Shown here piece after piece: positions 15,010-23,003 of a stretch of 42,271 nt of DNA. This DNA is from Streptomyces sp. CC53 (GTDB taxonomy: Bacteria > Actinomycetota > Actinomycetes > Streptomycetales > Streptomycetaceae): contig NZ_MKXB01000107.1 in assembly GCF_001865245.1 (NCBI RefSeq), positions 1 to 42,271 of the forward strand, written 5' to 3'. Below the pieces are notes generated by a model, which was not told the DNA's origin, did not search any database, and worked only from the letters and a program-made list of their open reading frames with translations. The position numbers were made by a program, and so were the translations under genes. How positions within the stretch are numbered: position 1 is the stretch's first letter; the number at the start of each line of letters is the position of its first letter.

Positions 15010-15820
15010 GCTCGAATCCCTCCGCTACGGATCTCATCAGGGCCAGCGAATCTTGATGCGACAGTGCGTCCCCCAGAGCAAGATCGTAGGCGGCGAAGGC
15101 CTGCTCCACTCGGGATACCTGCTCCCAGACCTTCCCTGTCTTCCACCCTTCCACGTAGGCGATCGGCGGCAGTTCTTTGAAGCGCATCAGCTTGAGCGAC
15201 CCTTCGCCCAACGCGTGCGCTCCGACCCGAAAAGGGAGAACGTGCGCGCGAATGCGGTGCTGCTGACCCAACTCCACGATACGCCAGAGCTGTTCAGCCA
15301 TCACCGCAGCACCACCGACCGGACGTCGCAGCACAGCCTCGTCCTCCAGAACCCACACCATGGGCGACTGGGGATTGTCGAGGAGCCGCGCACGCTCAAG
15401 CCTCGCTACAACTGCGCTGTCACACTGCTCGGCCGTCTTCACGGGCACGGCATGCTGGAACACGGCTCGCATGTATGCCTCAGTCTGGAACATACCGGGC
15501 ACCAAAGCGCTGGCGAACTCCCGAATCTCCGTGGCCTGCTGTTCGAGCTCCCTTGCCACCTTGAAATGCTCGCCGACATCCCACGTTTCCTTGGCAGGCA
15601 GGAACCGTACGAGCACTCCTCCCGAGCCGAGTGCCTGGTCAAGGCGTTTCGCGTCGGGCAGTGACGGGCGGCGGCGCCCCGACTCGAAGTGGGCGATCAG
15701 CGATCGCGACATCACCGCGCGGTCGGCCAGCTCCTGCTGCGTGAGCCCCGCGAGCTCACGGAGCCTCCTGAGTTCCTCCCCGTACCGCTCACGCGCTTCC
15801 GGTGTGTCCTCGATGGCCAT
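14981..15820 (-). CDS. XRE-family regulator with DUF5753 domain
   Basis: A 279-residue protein. An XRE/Cro helix-turn-helix lies at about 14-66 (LRELAGLTQQELADRAVMSR, then FESGRRRPSL), and the C-terminal two thirds (about 95-270) is the DUF5753 domain typical of Streptomyces (EIREFASALVPGMFQTEAYM, ...RARLLDNPQSPMVWVLEDEAV). The ATG at 15820 has GAGGGAGC at a good distance. The 3' end overlaps the DUF397 gene by 29 bp, so the two are one transcription unit, and the gene diverges from the small gene at 15934. Of the many XRE/DUF397 pairs in Streptomyces genomes, WhiJ is the best known; this one cannot be assigned to a named pair. Codon bias is weaker than in the surrounding core genes, consistent with an accessory segment. 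Confidence 0.9.
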   Translation of the reverse strand: MAIEDTPEARERYGEELRRLRELAGLTQQELADRAVMSRSLIAHFESGRRRPSLPDAKRLDQALGSGGVLVRFLPAKETWDVGEHFKVARELEQQATEIREFASALVPGMFQTEAYMRAVFQHAVPVKTAEQCDSAVVARLERARLLDNPQSPMVWVLEDEAVLRRPVGGAAVMAEQLWRIVELGQQHRIRAHVLPFRVGAHALGEGSLKLMRFKELPPIAYVEGWKTGKVWEQVSRVEQAFAAYDLALGDALSHQDSLALMRSVAEGFEHEAKSAHRP

Positions 15821-15933
15821 GCGCAGCTCCCTCGCGCTCCAACCGCGTCGCCACAGGCGACCCCCTTCCGAGCGTAGCGACAGCCGCGCCACCCTGTAAG
15901 CGGTTCACCACACAGAGCGAAAGGCCGCAGATC

Positions 15934-16173
15934 ATGGACATCCCCTTCCCGCCCGGCGCGTACGTCGCCCACACCGGTACCGACGTCTACGGGCCCGGCA
16001 AGGTGCTCGGCGTCGACGACCTCGGCGGGGCGGGCGACTGGCGGCGCGTGCGGTTCGTGCACTTCGTCGCCAGCGTCCACGTGCGGGATCTGCGCGCCGC
16101 CAGGACGGCGGAGGCGGCCGAGATCCAGTTCTGGCTGGACACCAAGCGCAAGCAGTACGGCGGCCGCTGGTGA
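15934..16173 (+). CDS. Small hypothetical protein, divergent from the XRE regulator
   Basis: A 79-residue protein, MDIPFPPGAYVAHTGTDVYG at the start and a basic, Trp-ending C-terminus (IQFWLDTKRKQYGGRW). The centre (GDWRRVRFVHFVASVHVRDL) looks like a small beta-barrel, and the opening PGAYVAHTG...VYGPGKVLGV resembles SH3/KOW-like or CarD-like folds, but no family was recognised. AAAGG lies about 10 bases before the ATG. It is separated from the divergent XRE gene by 113 bp and may be under that regulator's control. Codon use is Streptomyces-like. Function unknown. Confidence 0.65.
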   Translation: MDIPFPPGAYVAHTGTDVYGPGKVLGVDDLGGAGDWRRVRFVHFVASVHVRDLRAARTAEAAEIQFWLDTKRKQYGGRW

Positions 16174-16503
16174 GCCGAACGCTCCCGTGGTCGCGTGACA
16201 GGCGGCAGGAAGGGTGCGGCTTCGCCGGGGGGCCGCGCCCCACAGCTTCAGAGTGAGCCGGCCACCCGGGCACAGACGACCACGAGCAGGACGAACCGGA
16301 CCAGGCACAGGGCCCACGCCGTCCTCCATCTGCGGGCGACCACGGCTGCCGCAGATCGATAGTGGTTCTGGTCTGTCGGCGAGGCGTCGAGCCGGTGCGG
16401 TGATCAAGGGGGGTGAGCGAGCGGGCGATGAGTTTCCCCGACGGCGGGAGTCCTCCTTCCGTCCCCGCGACCGCGGACGACCACCCAGGGAAGGACGACC
16501 GCC
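16174..16503. other. 330-bp non-coding region with an inverted repeat upstream of the hydrolase gene
   Basis: No gene was recognised. ATCTGCGG (16328-16335) and CCGCAGAT (16349-16356) form an 8-bp inverted repeat; the same octamers recur downstream of the hydrolase at 17371 and 17457. A GATGAG-containing stretch at about 16425 and AAGGACGACC just before 16504 may be promoter and ribosome binding site of the hydrolase gene. Confidence 0.4.
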
Positions 16504-17346
16504 ATGACCACCCACCGCACCCTCACCGTCCCGGGCGCACGCCTGTACTACGAAGTCCGCGGCGCGGGACCGCTGTTGCTTGTCATGGGAGCGCCGATGG
16601 CCGCGCAGGAGTTCGCACCGCTGGCTGATGCGCTCGCGAGCGACCACACCGTCGTCACTCACGACCCGCGGGGCATCTCGGGCAGCGTCCTCGACGACCC
16701 TGAGCAGGACTCCACGCCCGAACTGCGGGCGGATGACGTTGCCGCTCTCCTGGACGCCCTCGGAGCCGAGTCAGCGGATGTGTTCGGCAGCAGCGGTGGC
16801 GCAGTGACAGGGCTCGCGTTGGCCGCGCGGCATCCTGGGCGGGTACGCACGCTTGTCGCGCATGAGCCTCCCCTGCTGGAGCTGCTCCCCGATGTCGCTG
16901 AGCAGCGCGCCGCAACCGACGACATCATCGAGACCTTCCACCGGGAAGGGGTAGGGGCGGCGTGGGTGAAGTTCATGGCCAACGCCGGATTCGACGTCGG
17001 TGACGGCGCGGACGGTGCCCCCACTCCGCCGCCGGGGGAGCCCTCGGAGCAGGACCTGGCCAACAGCGCCCGCTTCTTCGCCCATGAGCTGCGGGGCACC
17101 ACCCGCTACGTGCCCGACATCCCCGCGCTGACGGGCGGACCGACCCGTCTCGTCGTCGGCGTCGGCGCCGCCTCGGCCGGCCTTCTCACGTACCCGACCT
17201 CCACGGCACTGGCCGAACTGCTCGGCACAGCGCCGGTCGAGTTCCCCGGTGACCACGGCGGCTTCCTCGGGCAGCCCAAGGAGTTCGCTGAGACGCTGAG
17301 GCAGGTGCTGAGGGACGAGGGAGCGAACGGGCCGTTCACTCGCTAG
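16504..17346 (+). CDS. Alpha/beta hydrolase
   Basis: A 280-residue alpha/beta hydrolase. The nucleophile elbow is GSSGGA with Ser97; the His-Asp-Pro-Arg-Gly segment (53-57) is the HG-type oxyanion-hole region's downstream strand; the catalytic His is most likely His251 in GDHGGFLGQP. The acid residue is not certain. Family members hydrolyse esters, lactones or epoxides, or act as non-haem peroxidases; the substrate cannot be told. The ATG at 16504 follows AAGGACGACC. Codon bias is a little weaker than in the core genes, and the gene sits alone within an accessory segment flanked by inverted repeats, which suggests later acquisition. Confidence 0.88.
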   Translation: MTTHRTLTVPGARLYYEVRGAGPLLLVMGAPMAAQEFAPLADALASDHTVVTHDPRGISGSVLDDPEQDSTPELRADDVAALLDALGAESADVFGSSGGAVTGLALAARHPGRVRTLVAHEPPLLELLPDVAEQRAATDDIIETFHREGVGAAWVKFMANAGFDVGDGADGAPTPPPGEPSEQDLANSARFFAHELRGTTRYVPDIPALTGGPTRLVVGVGAASAGLLTYPTSTALAELLGTAPVEFPGDHGGFLGQPKEFAETLRQVLRDEGANGPFTR

Positions 17347-17404
17347 TACTCCGCACAGTCCGAGTGCGGCATCTGCGGATCGTGATCCCGCCGGCGGGGT
17401 CCGG

Positions 17405-17461
17405 TGCGGCCACCGTTGATCATCGTGAGTTGTGCGGACTGACGATGAGACGGTGGCCGCA
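17405..17461. repeat. Large imperfect inverted repeat downstream of the hydrolase gene
   Basis: TGCGGCCACCGT (17405-17416) pairs perfectly with ACGGTGGCCGCA (17450-17461), and inside it TCATCGT pairs with ACGATGA, separated by a 3-nt/1-nt bulge. The 19 bp of pairing plus a 15-nt loop could be a terminator or the end of a degenerate mobile element. A smaller hairpin (CCGCAC...GTGCGG, 17351-17369) lies just before it. Confidence 0.6.
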
Positions 17462-17482
17462 GATCACAGCATGACCAGAAGC

Positions 17483-17517
17483 ACCGATGGGCACGCCCTT
17501 CGGGCGTGCCCATCGGT
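17483..17517. terminator. Strong bidirectional terminator, 16-bp stem with 3-nt loop
   Basis: ACCGATGGGCACGCCC (17483-17498), loop TTC, perfect complement at 17502-17517. It lies 30 bp beyond the stop codon of the minus-strand gene at 17547 and also ends transcription from the hydrolase side. Confidence 0.88.
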
Positions 17518-17546
17518 GTCCGTCGCCGGTCGCTCTGCCGCCCGCG

Positions 17547-19709
17547 TCAGCCCTGCGGGTCGAGTTCGATGGTGACCGTGCGCTCCGCGGGCGTCTTGCC
17601 GAGGAGCGCCTTCTGCATGGCGCTGGCGACGTCGTCGGCGGAGAGCTGGTGCTTCTCGCCGTCGCCCTTGGTGATCTCGATGCCGTCGAAGACGCCGTCC
17701 AGGAGGCGGTCGATCGCCTTCTTGTCGTACACCTCCACCAGGCGGCCGTCGATGGGCTTCATCGACAGGATCTGCGGCAGGGAGCGCTGCGGGCCGAACT
17801 GGATCTGCTTGCCGCCTGCCCTGATGGTGATCAGGTCGGACATGGCGGGCTTGGCGAACTCCTTCATCGCCCGGTCCAGTTCCGCCTGGGTGATCGTCGG
17901 CTCCTGGGACGCGACCGGAAGTTCGACCGTGTTCGTCCGGCCGGTCTCGACCTGGGCGCGGTAGGCGTCCCGTACGGAGATCATGGACCGCTGGACGTCC
18001 AGGGCCTTGCCCGGCTTGCCCGGTACGGCGGTGACCTTGCCGGGTTCGAAGGTGATGGTGCCCTCCACCACGGTGCCGGCGCCCCCCGCGAGGTCGCGCA
18101 GGGCGACGGCGAGCTTCTCCTCGTCGACCGGGATGACCGGCTGGGCCACGCGCTCCTGGCCGAACAGCGAGCCGATCACGGACACCGGGTTGTAGTCGCT
18201 GCCCGCGGCGCCGCGGACGGTGGCCTGGGTGTCCAGGGTCAGGCCCGCCTTGTCGGGGGCGAGGCTCTGCTGCTCGCCGCTGACACTGATCTCCAGCGGG
18301 CGGGTCGCACGCGGGCCGAGGGCGGCGTCGAGCTTCTGAACGGCCTCTTCCTTGGTGCCGCCGCCGATGTCCACGCCGAGGACCACGGTGCCCTTGGGCA
18401 CGTCCGAGTGGTTGAGCAGCAGGCCCGCGCCGTAGGCGACGCCGACCAGGCCGAAGAGGCCCGCGGCGGCGACGACCAGTTTGGACCGGCCCTTCTTCCT
18501 GGGCGCGGCCGACGGTGTCTGCGGGGCCCGGGTCTCCGGGACGGGCGTCGGCCGGGGCGCCGGCGGGGCGGGCTCGTCCAGGGCGGGCGGGTAGGCGCCG
18601 AGGCCGGACGGCGGGCCCTGATGGTGCTGCTGGTCCTGCGTCACCTGTGCGGGCCCGGACAGGGGGAACGGCGCGCCGGGGCGCGCCTGCGGCTCCTGCG
18701 GGATCACCGGGATGCCGGTCGTCAGGGTGTCGCCGGACACCTGCGGCGGCGGCCCGGGGCGCGGGTCCTGCGGGGCGAGGAGCGCCGTGTCGTCCCCCGG
18801 GTGCGGGGGCCCCGCCAGCGGGTCGCCCACCGGGGCCGCCGAGCCGAGGGGGCCCGCGCCGAGGGGCCCTGCACCATAGGGGTCGGGACCCAGCGGGCCT
18901 GCGCCCAGCGGGTCGGGGGTCGGGTCGACGGGCGGCACGGGGGTCGTGCCCAGGGCGGGGCCGGTGGTCGGGCCCGACGGGGTGTCGGGACCGTCGGAGA
19001 AGTACGGCATGCCCGGCGCGGCCGCCCGCTGTCCCTGGGCGTCCTCGGCCTGAGGGAGGTCGCCGGTCCGCGGGCCGCCGCCGTACGGGTCGGCGTCGCG
19101 GGCGCCACCGAACCCGCCGGCCTGCGCGGCGGCGGCGCCGTAGGGGGCGGGCTCCTGCACGCCGCCGGCCGGGTAAGCGCCCCCGGCGGGCGTCGGGCCG
19201 GCCGGGGCGGCCTGGTCGGCGGGGCCTCCGGGGCCGCCCGACTGCGGCGGGGCCGGCGGGGGCTTGCGCGGCGCGAACCAGTCGCTGGTCGCCTTCTCGC
19301 GGGGTTGCGGCGCGGGCTCCTCGGCCTGTGGCCGCGGCGTCGCGCCCGTGCGCTCGGCGGGGCTCTCGGGCTGCGGTTCGCGGGCAGCGGGGCCCGCGGC
19401 CGGGGGGCCGGGCTGCGGGTGCTCGCCGTCTTCGTCCGCGTCGGTCCTGGCCGCCGGCTTGTCGCCGTCGCCGACCGGCTTGCGGACCACGACCGGCGGG
19501 ATCGGCCGCGACCCGGGGATGTTGATCCGGATCCGCGTCGTCAGCGTCGTCTCGGTCTTCGGCTGCTCCGGCTCGGCCGCGGTGGCGCCGGAGCCCTCCG
19601 GCGCCTCCTCTGACGGGTGGCCGGATCCGTACGGCTGCGTGCCCGAGGGGTAGGCGGCTCCACCGCTTCCCTGGGGCCCCGAGGGCGAAGTGTCAGTGTC
19701 ACGAGTCAA
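17547..19709 (-). CDS. Large membrane-anchored protein with YoaR-type peptidoglycan-binding-like domains
   Basis: A 720-residue protein. The first about 400 residues are a disordered cytoplasmic region very rich in Pro, Gly, Ala and Gln. One transmembrane helix follows at about 410-432 (LVVAAAGLFGLVGVAYGAGLLL). The extracytoplasmic 290 residues contain repeated PG_binding_4/YoaR-like modules (VVLGVDIGGGTKEEAVQKLD, then a second, EITKGDGEKHQLSADDVASA). These domains usually precede a VanW domain, but the protein ends after the last module, so calling it VanW protein would overstate it. A cell-wall-contacting role is inferred. The start is a TTG at 19709, supported by GGGAGAG 8 bases upstream. 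It lies 142 bp downstream of the DUF6113-like gene on the same strand and ends 30 bp before a strong terminator. Confidence 0.8.
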   Translation of the reverse strand: MTRDTDTSPSGPQGSGGAAYPSGTQPYGSGHPSEEAPEGSGATAAEPEQPKTETTLTTRIRINIPGSRPIPPVVVRKPVGDGDKPAARTDADEDGEHPQPGPPAAGPAAREPQPESPAERTGATPRPQAEEPAPQPREKATSDWFAPRKPPPAPPQSGGPGGPADQAAPAGPTPAGGAYPAGGVQEPAPYGAAAAQAGGFGGARDADPYGGGPRTGDLPQAEDAQGQRAAAPGMPYFSDGPDTPSGPTTGPALGTTPVPPVDPTPDPLGAGPLGPDPYGAGPLGAGPLGSAAPVGDPLAGPPHPGDDTALLAPQDPRPGPPPQVSGDTLTTGIPVIPQEPQARPGAPFPLSGPAQVTQDQQHHQGPPSGLGAYPPALDEPAPPAPRPTPVPETRAPQTPSAAPRKKGRSKLVVAAAGLFGLVGVAYGAGLLLNHSDVPKGTVVLGVDIGGGTKEEAVQKLDAALGPRATRPLEISVSGEQQSLAPDKAGLTLDTQATVRGAAGSDYNPVSVIGSLFGQERVAQPVIPVDEEKLAVALRDLAGGAGTVVEGTITFEPGKVTAVPGKPGKALDVQRSMISVRDAYRAQVETGRTNTVELPVASQEPTITQAELDRAMKEFAKPAMSDLITIRAGGKQIQFGPQRSLPQILSMKPIDGRLVEVYDKKAIDRLLDGVFDGIEITKGDGEKHQLSADDVASAMQKALLGKTPAERTVTIELDPQG

Positions 19710-19851
19710 AGCAGGCTCTCCCGGTTGGCTCCGCCGCCCGCTCTCACACCCGCGGGCGTCCGGCGGCGACGCACCACCATACTGGCCGCCGTCGGCGCGC
19801 CCTCCCCGGCCCGGGGGACATCAGGGTGCCCGATGCAGCAAGTTCTCCCGC

Positions 19852-20211
19852 TCACTTGTCAAGTGGGCGGACCGGACGCGGTTGTTGGGGGAACATCCCC
19901 AGAGTGGCGCACATCACAGCCAGGGCCATGCCGCCCAGCAGGTACACGAGGTCGGCGAGACCGCCCCAGAACAACTTGTCCCCCTCGCCACGGCCCAGGC
20001 TCAGCAGGACGACGGCGACCAGCCAGCCCGCCCCGGTGCTGATGACGCCCGCCTGGCCGCCGGCGGCGCGCAGCCCGCCGTAGAACAGGGCCGTGGTCGC
20101 GGTGAGGGCCAGCAGCAGGCCACCCGGGAACCAACCGCCCTGGACGAGGGCACCCGCGGTCGCGACCAGCACGCCCAGCAGGGCCAGCCCGGCGTGGAGG
20201 AGCGCCTTCAC
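19852..20211 (-). CDS. Small integral membrane protein (DUF6113-like), coupled to mshB
   Basis: A 119-residue, very hydrophobic protein with about four membrane segments: [54 protein letters not shown] and a last one at [19 protein letters not shown]. It ends in a short hydrophilic tail ([12 protein letters not shown]). Its GTG start overlaps the mshB stop codon (GTGA), so it is co-transcribed and translationally coupled with mshB. The DUF6113 assignment is from memory of Streptomyces genes next to mshB; no function is known. A link to mycothiol, for example in export or membrane sensing, would be speculation based only on coupling. Confidence 0.8.
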   Translation of the reverse strand: MKALLHAGLALLGVLVATAGALVQGGWFPGGLLLALTATTALFYGGLRAAGGQAGVISTGAGWLVAVVLLSLGRGEGDKLFWGGLADLVYLLGGMALAVMCATLGMFPQQPRPVRPLDK

Positions 20212-21104
20212 GGGGCCGTCACCCCGGCGAACAGGTCGGTCTCGCGCTCGCCTTCCGGAGCACCGGAGGTGCCGCGGGCCAGCTCGTAGTACTCGTCGGC
20301 GAAGATGGGCTGCCCCAGGTCGTTCGAGAGGGCGAAGAACGCCCCCTGCACGGCGACCTGCGTGGCGTGTGCCCGCATGGCCGCCGTCTTGCGGTCGACG
20401 TACGCCGCACCGTCGATGCACGCGGTGACGTGCGTGTCGTCGACGACGCCCGGGATGTCCTCGATGGCCGCGGTGCCCGGGAACGTCACGTCGGTGGCGG
20501 CGCGCAGGGCCGCGAAGCCGTCCTCGGCGACCGAGCGGGGGACGCGGTTCCAGTAGATCTTGTCGATGGTGTGGGCGGCACCCAGGTCGGGCCGGTAGTC
20601 CGGGTCGGCGGCCGCGTCGGCGGCCCACATGGCGACCCGGGGGGCCGGGATGTGGTCGGGGTGGCCGTACCCGCCGTTCGGGTCGTACGTCACCAGCACC
20701 TGGGGGCGGACCTCGCGGATCACCTCGACGAGGTGCGGCCCGGGTTCGTCCGTCACGCAGGTGTTCCAGAAGGCACCGGGGCGGCGGTTCTGCGGGGCGC
20801 CCATCATGCCGGAGTCGCGGAACCGGCCGGGGCCGCCGAGGAAGCGGTGGTCGGTGACGCCCAGCTCCTTCATGGCCGCGGCGAGTTCGCCGACGCGGTA
20901 CGGGCCGAGCCGGTCCTCCCGGTCCGGTGCCAGGTGGGCGAGGGCGGGCGGGATGACCTCGCCCTCCTCGCCCCGGGTGCAGGTCACCAGGGTGACCTGG
21001 GCGCCCTCGGCCGCGTACTTGGCCATGGTGGCGCCGTTGTTGATGGACTCGTCGTCGGGGTGCGCGTGCACCAGGAGGAGACGACGGGCTGGCAGATCCG
21101 TCAT
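20208..21104 (-). CDS. mshB: N-acetyl-1-D-myo-inositol-2-amino-2-deoxy-alpha-D-glucopyranoside deacetylase
   Basis: A 298-residue zinc-dependent LmbE/PIG-L family deacetylase. It removes the acetyl group from GlcNAc-inositol, the second committed step of mycothiol synthesis in actinobacteria. The metal site is visible: His15 and Asp18 in AHPDDE (14-19) and His151 in GGYGHPDHI; Asp17 is the likely catalytic base. Length and motifs match MshB rather than the related mycothiol-conjugate amidase Mca. The ATG at 21104 has no Shine-Dalgarno but is preceded by TAGGGT and 6 bases, indicating a leaderless mRNA. The stop codon overlaps the start of the small membrane protein gene downstream. Confidence 0.95.
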   Translation of the reverse strand: MTDLPARRLLLVHAHPDDESINNGATMAKYAAEGAQVTLVTCTRGEEGEVIPPALAHLAPDREDRLGPYRVGELAAAMKELGVTDHRFLGGPGRFRDSGMMGAPQNRRPGAFWNTCVTDEPGPHLVEVIREVRPQVLVTYDPNGGYGHPDHIPAPRVAMWAADAAADPDYRPDLGAAHTIDKIYWNRVPRSVAEDGFAALRAATDVTFPGTAAIEDIPGVVDDTHVTACIDGAAYVDRKTAAMRAHATQVAVQGAFFALSNDLGQPIFADEYYELARGTSGAPEGERETDLFAGVTAP

Positions 21105-21116
21105 ACGGACACCCTA
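21105..21116 (-). promoter_or_regulatory. Leaderless promoter of mshB
   Basis: On the minus strand TAGGGT (21116-21111) is followed by GTCCGT and then the ATG of mshB, so transcription should begin at or next to the start codon. No Shine-Dalgarno is present. Confidence 0.6.
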
Positions 21117-21181
21117 CGAGTCCTCCCGCCCGTGTGCCCCGGAAGCCCGGTGACCGCCCGGCGGTCCGGGTGCGGGGCCGC

Positions 21182-21376
21182 TCAGAACTTGAGGTTGCCG
21201 ATCATGCTCGCCACGCTCGTGGTCAGCTGGCTGACGGTGGGCGCGATGGACGAGCTGGCGATGTAGAAGCCGAGCAGCGCGCAGACCACCGCGTGACCGG
21301 CCTTCAGGCCCGATTTCTTGATCAGCAAGAAGACGATGATCGCCAGCAGCACCACCGCCGAAATCTCCAGTGCCAC
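21182..21376 (-). CDS. Small two-helix membrane protein
   Basis: A 64-residue protein with two hydrophobic segments: LEISAVVLLAIIVFLLI at about 3-19 and AVVCALLGFYIASSSI at about 29-44, separated by a short basic loop (KKSGLKAGH). The C-terminus (SQLTTSVASMIGNLKF) is amphipathic. The GTG at 21376 has a perfect GGAGGTG 6 bases upstream. A TATGAT -10 box lies about 80 bp upstream (21463-21458 on the minus strand). It is upstream of mshB on the same strand, separated by 77 bp that include the mshB promoter. No family with a known role was recognised; small proteins like this are common in Streptomyces next to mshB. Confidence 0.75.
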   Translation of the reverse strand: MALEISAVVLLAIIVFLLIKKSGLKAGHAVVCALLGFYIASSSIAPTVSQLTTSVASMIGNLKF

Positions 21377-21798
21377 GGCGGTTCACCTCCAGAGACGTTC
21401 GGTCGGGAACGGGCAGCGTGCACGTGCCGGGAACTTCCTACCCACCTTGCGCTACGGATCATAACTTTGCGATGCCGCTCCGTGTCCGGTGCACGGCAGC
21501 ACTGGGGGCGCACAACGCCGGTTTCGGTCACATGATCGCGACTGCGCCGACGCTCTCCACCCGGTCCCAGGTGGCTGGAATCCATGCCCGAGAGGTCCGC
21601 CGGGGCAGCCTGCCGCAGGCGCGTCCGCAGGTCGGACGGTTGCGCGGCCGGATCCCGTCCTGCGGGGGCTCACAGGGCAGTTGGGCGGCCGTGGCGGAGG
21701 ACGGAAGGGCGGGACCGCGGCACGGAACAGGTCTGCGCGCGTCACGAGCCCCCACACGGGAAGTTGGCCGAATCTGTATGTGATGGTGTCCACATGGC

Positions 21799-21835
21799 GA
21801 CCGGCCGGGGCGACATGGCAACGCCCCGGCCGGTC
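21799..21835. terminator. Hairpin with 14-bp perfect stem
   Basis: GACCGGCCGGGGCG (21799-21812) pairs with 21822-21835; the loop is 9 nt. It lies about 120 bp beyond the stop codon of the leftmost ABC transporter gene and probably backs up the nearer terminator. Confidence 0.7.
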
Positions 21836-21922
21836 CACGGCACCCGCACGGCCGTACGCAGTACAGACTCCCGTGTCCGTATATCGGAACGGAGTCGGCG
21901 GGGTGTCACCGCTGTTAACACG

Positions 21923-21951
21923 GGCCGCCCCCGGTGGCCCTCGGGGCGGCC
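21923..21951. terminator. Terminator of the left oligopeptide transporter operon
   Basis: GGCCGCCCC (21923-21931) and GGGGCGGCC (21943-21951) with an 11-nt loop, 5 bp after the stop codon of the last ATPase gene (minus strand). Confidence 0.65.
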
Positions 21952-21956
21952 GCCGG

Positions 21957-23003
21957 TCAACCGGCCTCCGGCACCACGTGCTTCTCCTCGGCGTAGTGGC
22001 AGGCCGAGGCGTGCCGGGCACCGGTGTCGGCGTCCCGGAACCACGGCGGCACGTCGAGCGGCGGCAGCTCCAGGGCGCACCGCTCGCGCGCCTTCCAGCA
22101 GCGGGTGCGGAAGCGGCAGCCGGACGGCGGATTCGCCGGGGACGGCACGTCTCCGGCGAGGAGGATCCGCTCCCGGTGCTCGCGCGCCTCCGGGTCGGGC
22201 ACCGGCACGGCGGACAGCAGGGCCTGGGTGTAGGGGTGCGTGGGGTGCTCGTAGATCTCGGCGTCGGTGCCGGTCTCCACGATGCGGCCGAGGTACATGA
22301 CGCCGACGCGGTCGGAGATGTGCCGGACGATCGACAGGTCGTGGGCGATGAAGACGTACGACAGGCCGAACTCCGCCTGGAGGCCTTCCAGCAGGTTCAC
22401 GACCTGGGCCTGCACGGACACGTCGAGGGCGGAGACCGGCTCGTCGGCGACGATGATCCGGGGCCGCAGGGCGAGGCCGCGGGCGATGCCGATGCGCTGG
22501 CGCTGGCCTCCGGAGAACTGGTGCGGGTAGCGGTTGACGTGCTCGGGACTGAGGCCGACGACCTCCAGCAGCTCCTGCACCTTGCGGCGGCGGTCGCCCT
22601 TCGGCGCGACCTCGGGGTGGATCTCGTACGGCTCGCCGATGATGTCGCCGACGGTCATGCGCGGGTTGAGCGAGGTGTACGGGTCCTGGAACACCATCTG
22701 GATGTCGCGGCGCACCGCCTTCAGGGCGCGGCCGGACAGCCGGGTGATGTCCTCGCCCTGGTAGCGGATGTGCCCGGAGGTGGGGCGTTCCAGGTTCACC
22801 AGCATGCGGGCGACGGTGGACTTGCCGCAGCCGGACTCCCCGACGATGCCGAGGGTCTCGCCCTTGTACAGGTCGAAGGAGACGCCGTCGACCGCCTTCA
22901 CTGCGCCGATGTGCTTCTTGAACAGCACGCCGCGGGTGAGCGGGTAGTGCTTGACCAGGTCCCGTACTTCGAGGAGGGGTTCGCGGGCGTCAGCGGCGGC
23001 CAT
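21957..23003 (-). CDS. Oligopeptide ABC transporter ATPase (OppF/DppF type), left operon
   Basis: A 348-residue ABC ATPase, last gene of the left five-gene operon. Walker A is GESGCGKST, the signature [16 protein letters not shown], Walker [13 protein letters not shown], and the C-terminal oligopeptide-transporter extension carries the usual cysteines ([15 protein letters not shown], then ACH). It forms a heterodimer with the OppD-type subunit encoded just upstream (14-bp overlap) and powers peptide import. It is very similar over its whole length to the ATPase encoded at 28748-29821, which shows that the two operons are paralogous. The ATG start is without a strong Shine-Dalgarno, as expected for coupled translation. 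Confidence 0.92.
   Translation of the reverse strand: MAAADAREPLLEVRDLVKHYPLTRGVLFKKHIGAVKAVDGVSFDLYKGETLGIVGESGCGKSTVARMLVNLERPTSGHIRYQGEDITRLSGRALKAVRRDIQMVFQDPYTSLNPRMTVGDIIGEPYEIHPEVAPKGDRRRKVQELLEVVGLSPEHVNRYPHQFSGGQRQRIGIARGLALRPRIIVADEPVSALDVSVQAQVVNLLEGLQAEFGLSYVFIAHDLSIVRHISDRVGVMYLGRIVETGTDAEIYEHPTHPYTQALLSAVPVPDPEAREHRERILLAGDVPSPANPPSGCRFRTRCWKARERCALELPPLDVPPWFRDADTGARHASACHYAEEKHVVPEAG

Larger units (their letters stand above)
21377..21956. promoter_or_regulatory. 580-bp intergenic region with promoter, two hairpins and an inverted repeat
   Basis: At its left end, minus-strand TATGAT (21463-21458) is the likely -10 box of the small membrane protein gene. Near the right end lie two hairpins listed separately. 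Between them, at about 21868-21898, GACTCC...GGAGTC flanks TCCG-TATAT-CGGA, a compact imperfect palindrome that could be an operator. No gene or tRNA was recognised. Confidence 0.45.

Noticed and set aside
17405..17465. Complete insertion sequence next to the hydrolase
   Set aside because: No transposase frame is present; only inverted repeats are seen, so at most a remnant.
17547..19709. Annotation as VanW family protein
   Set aside because: Peptidoglycan-binding-like modules are visible, but the protein ends without a recognisable VanW domain.
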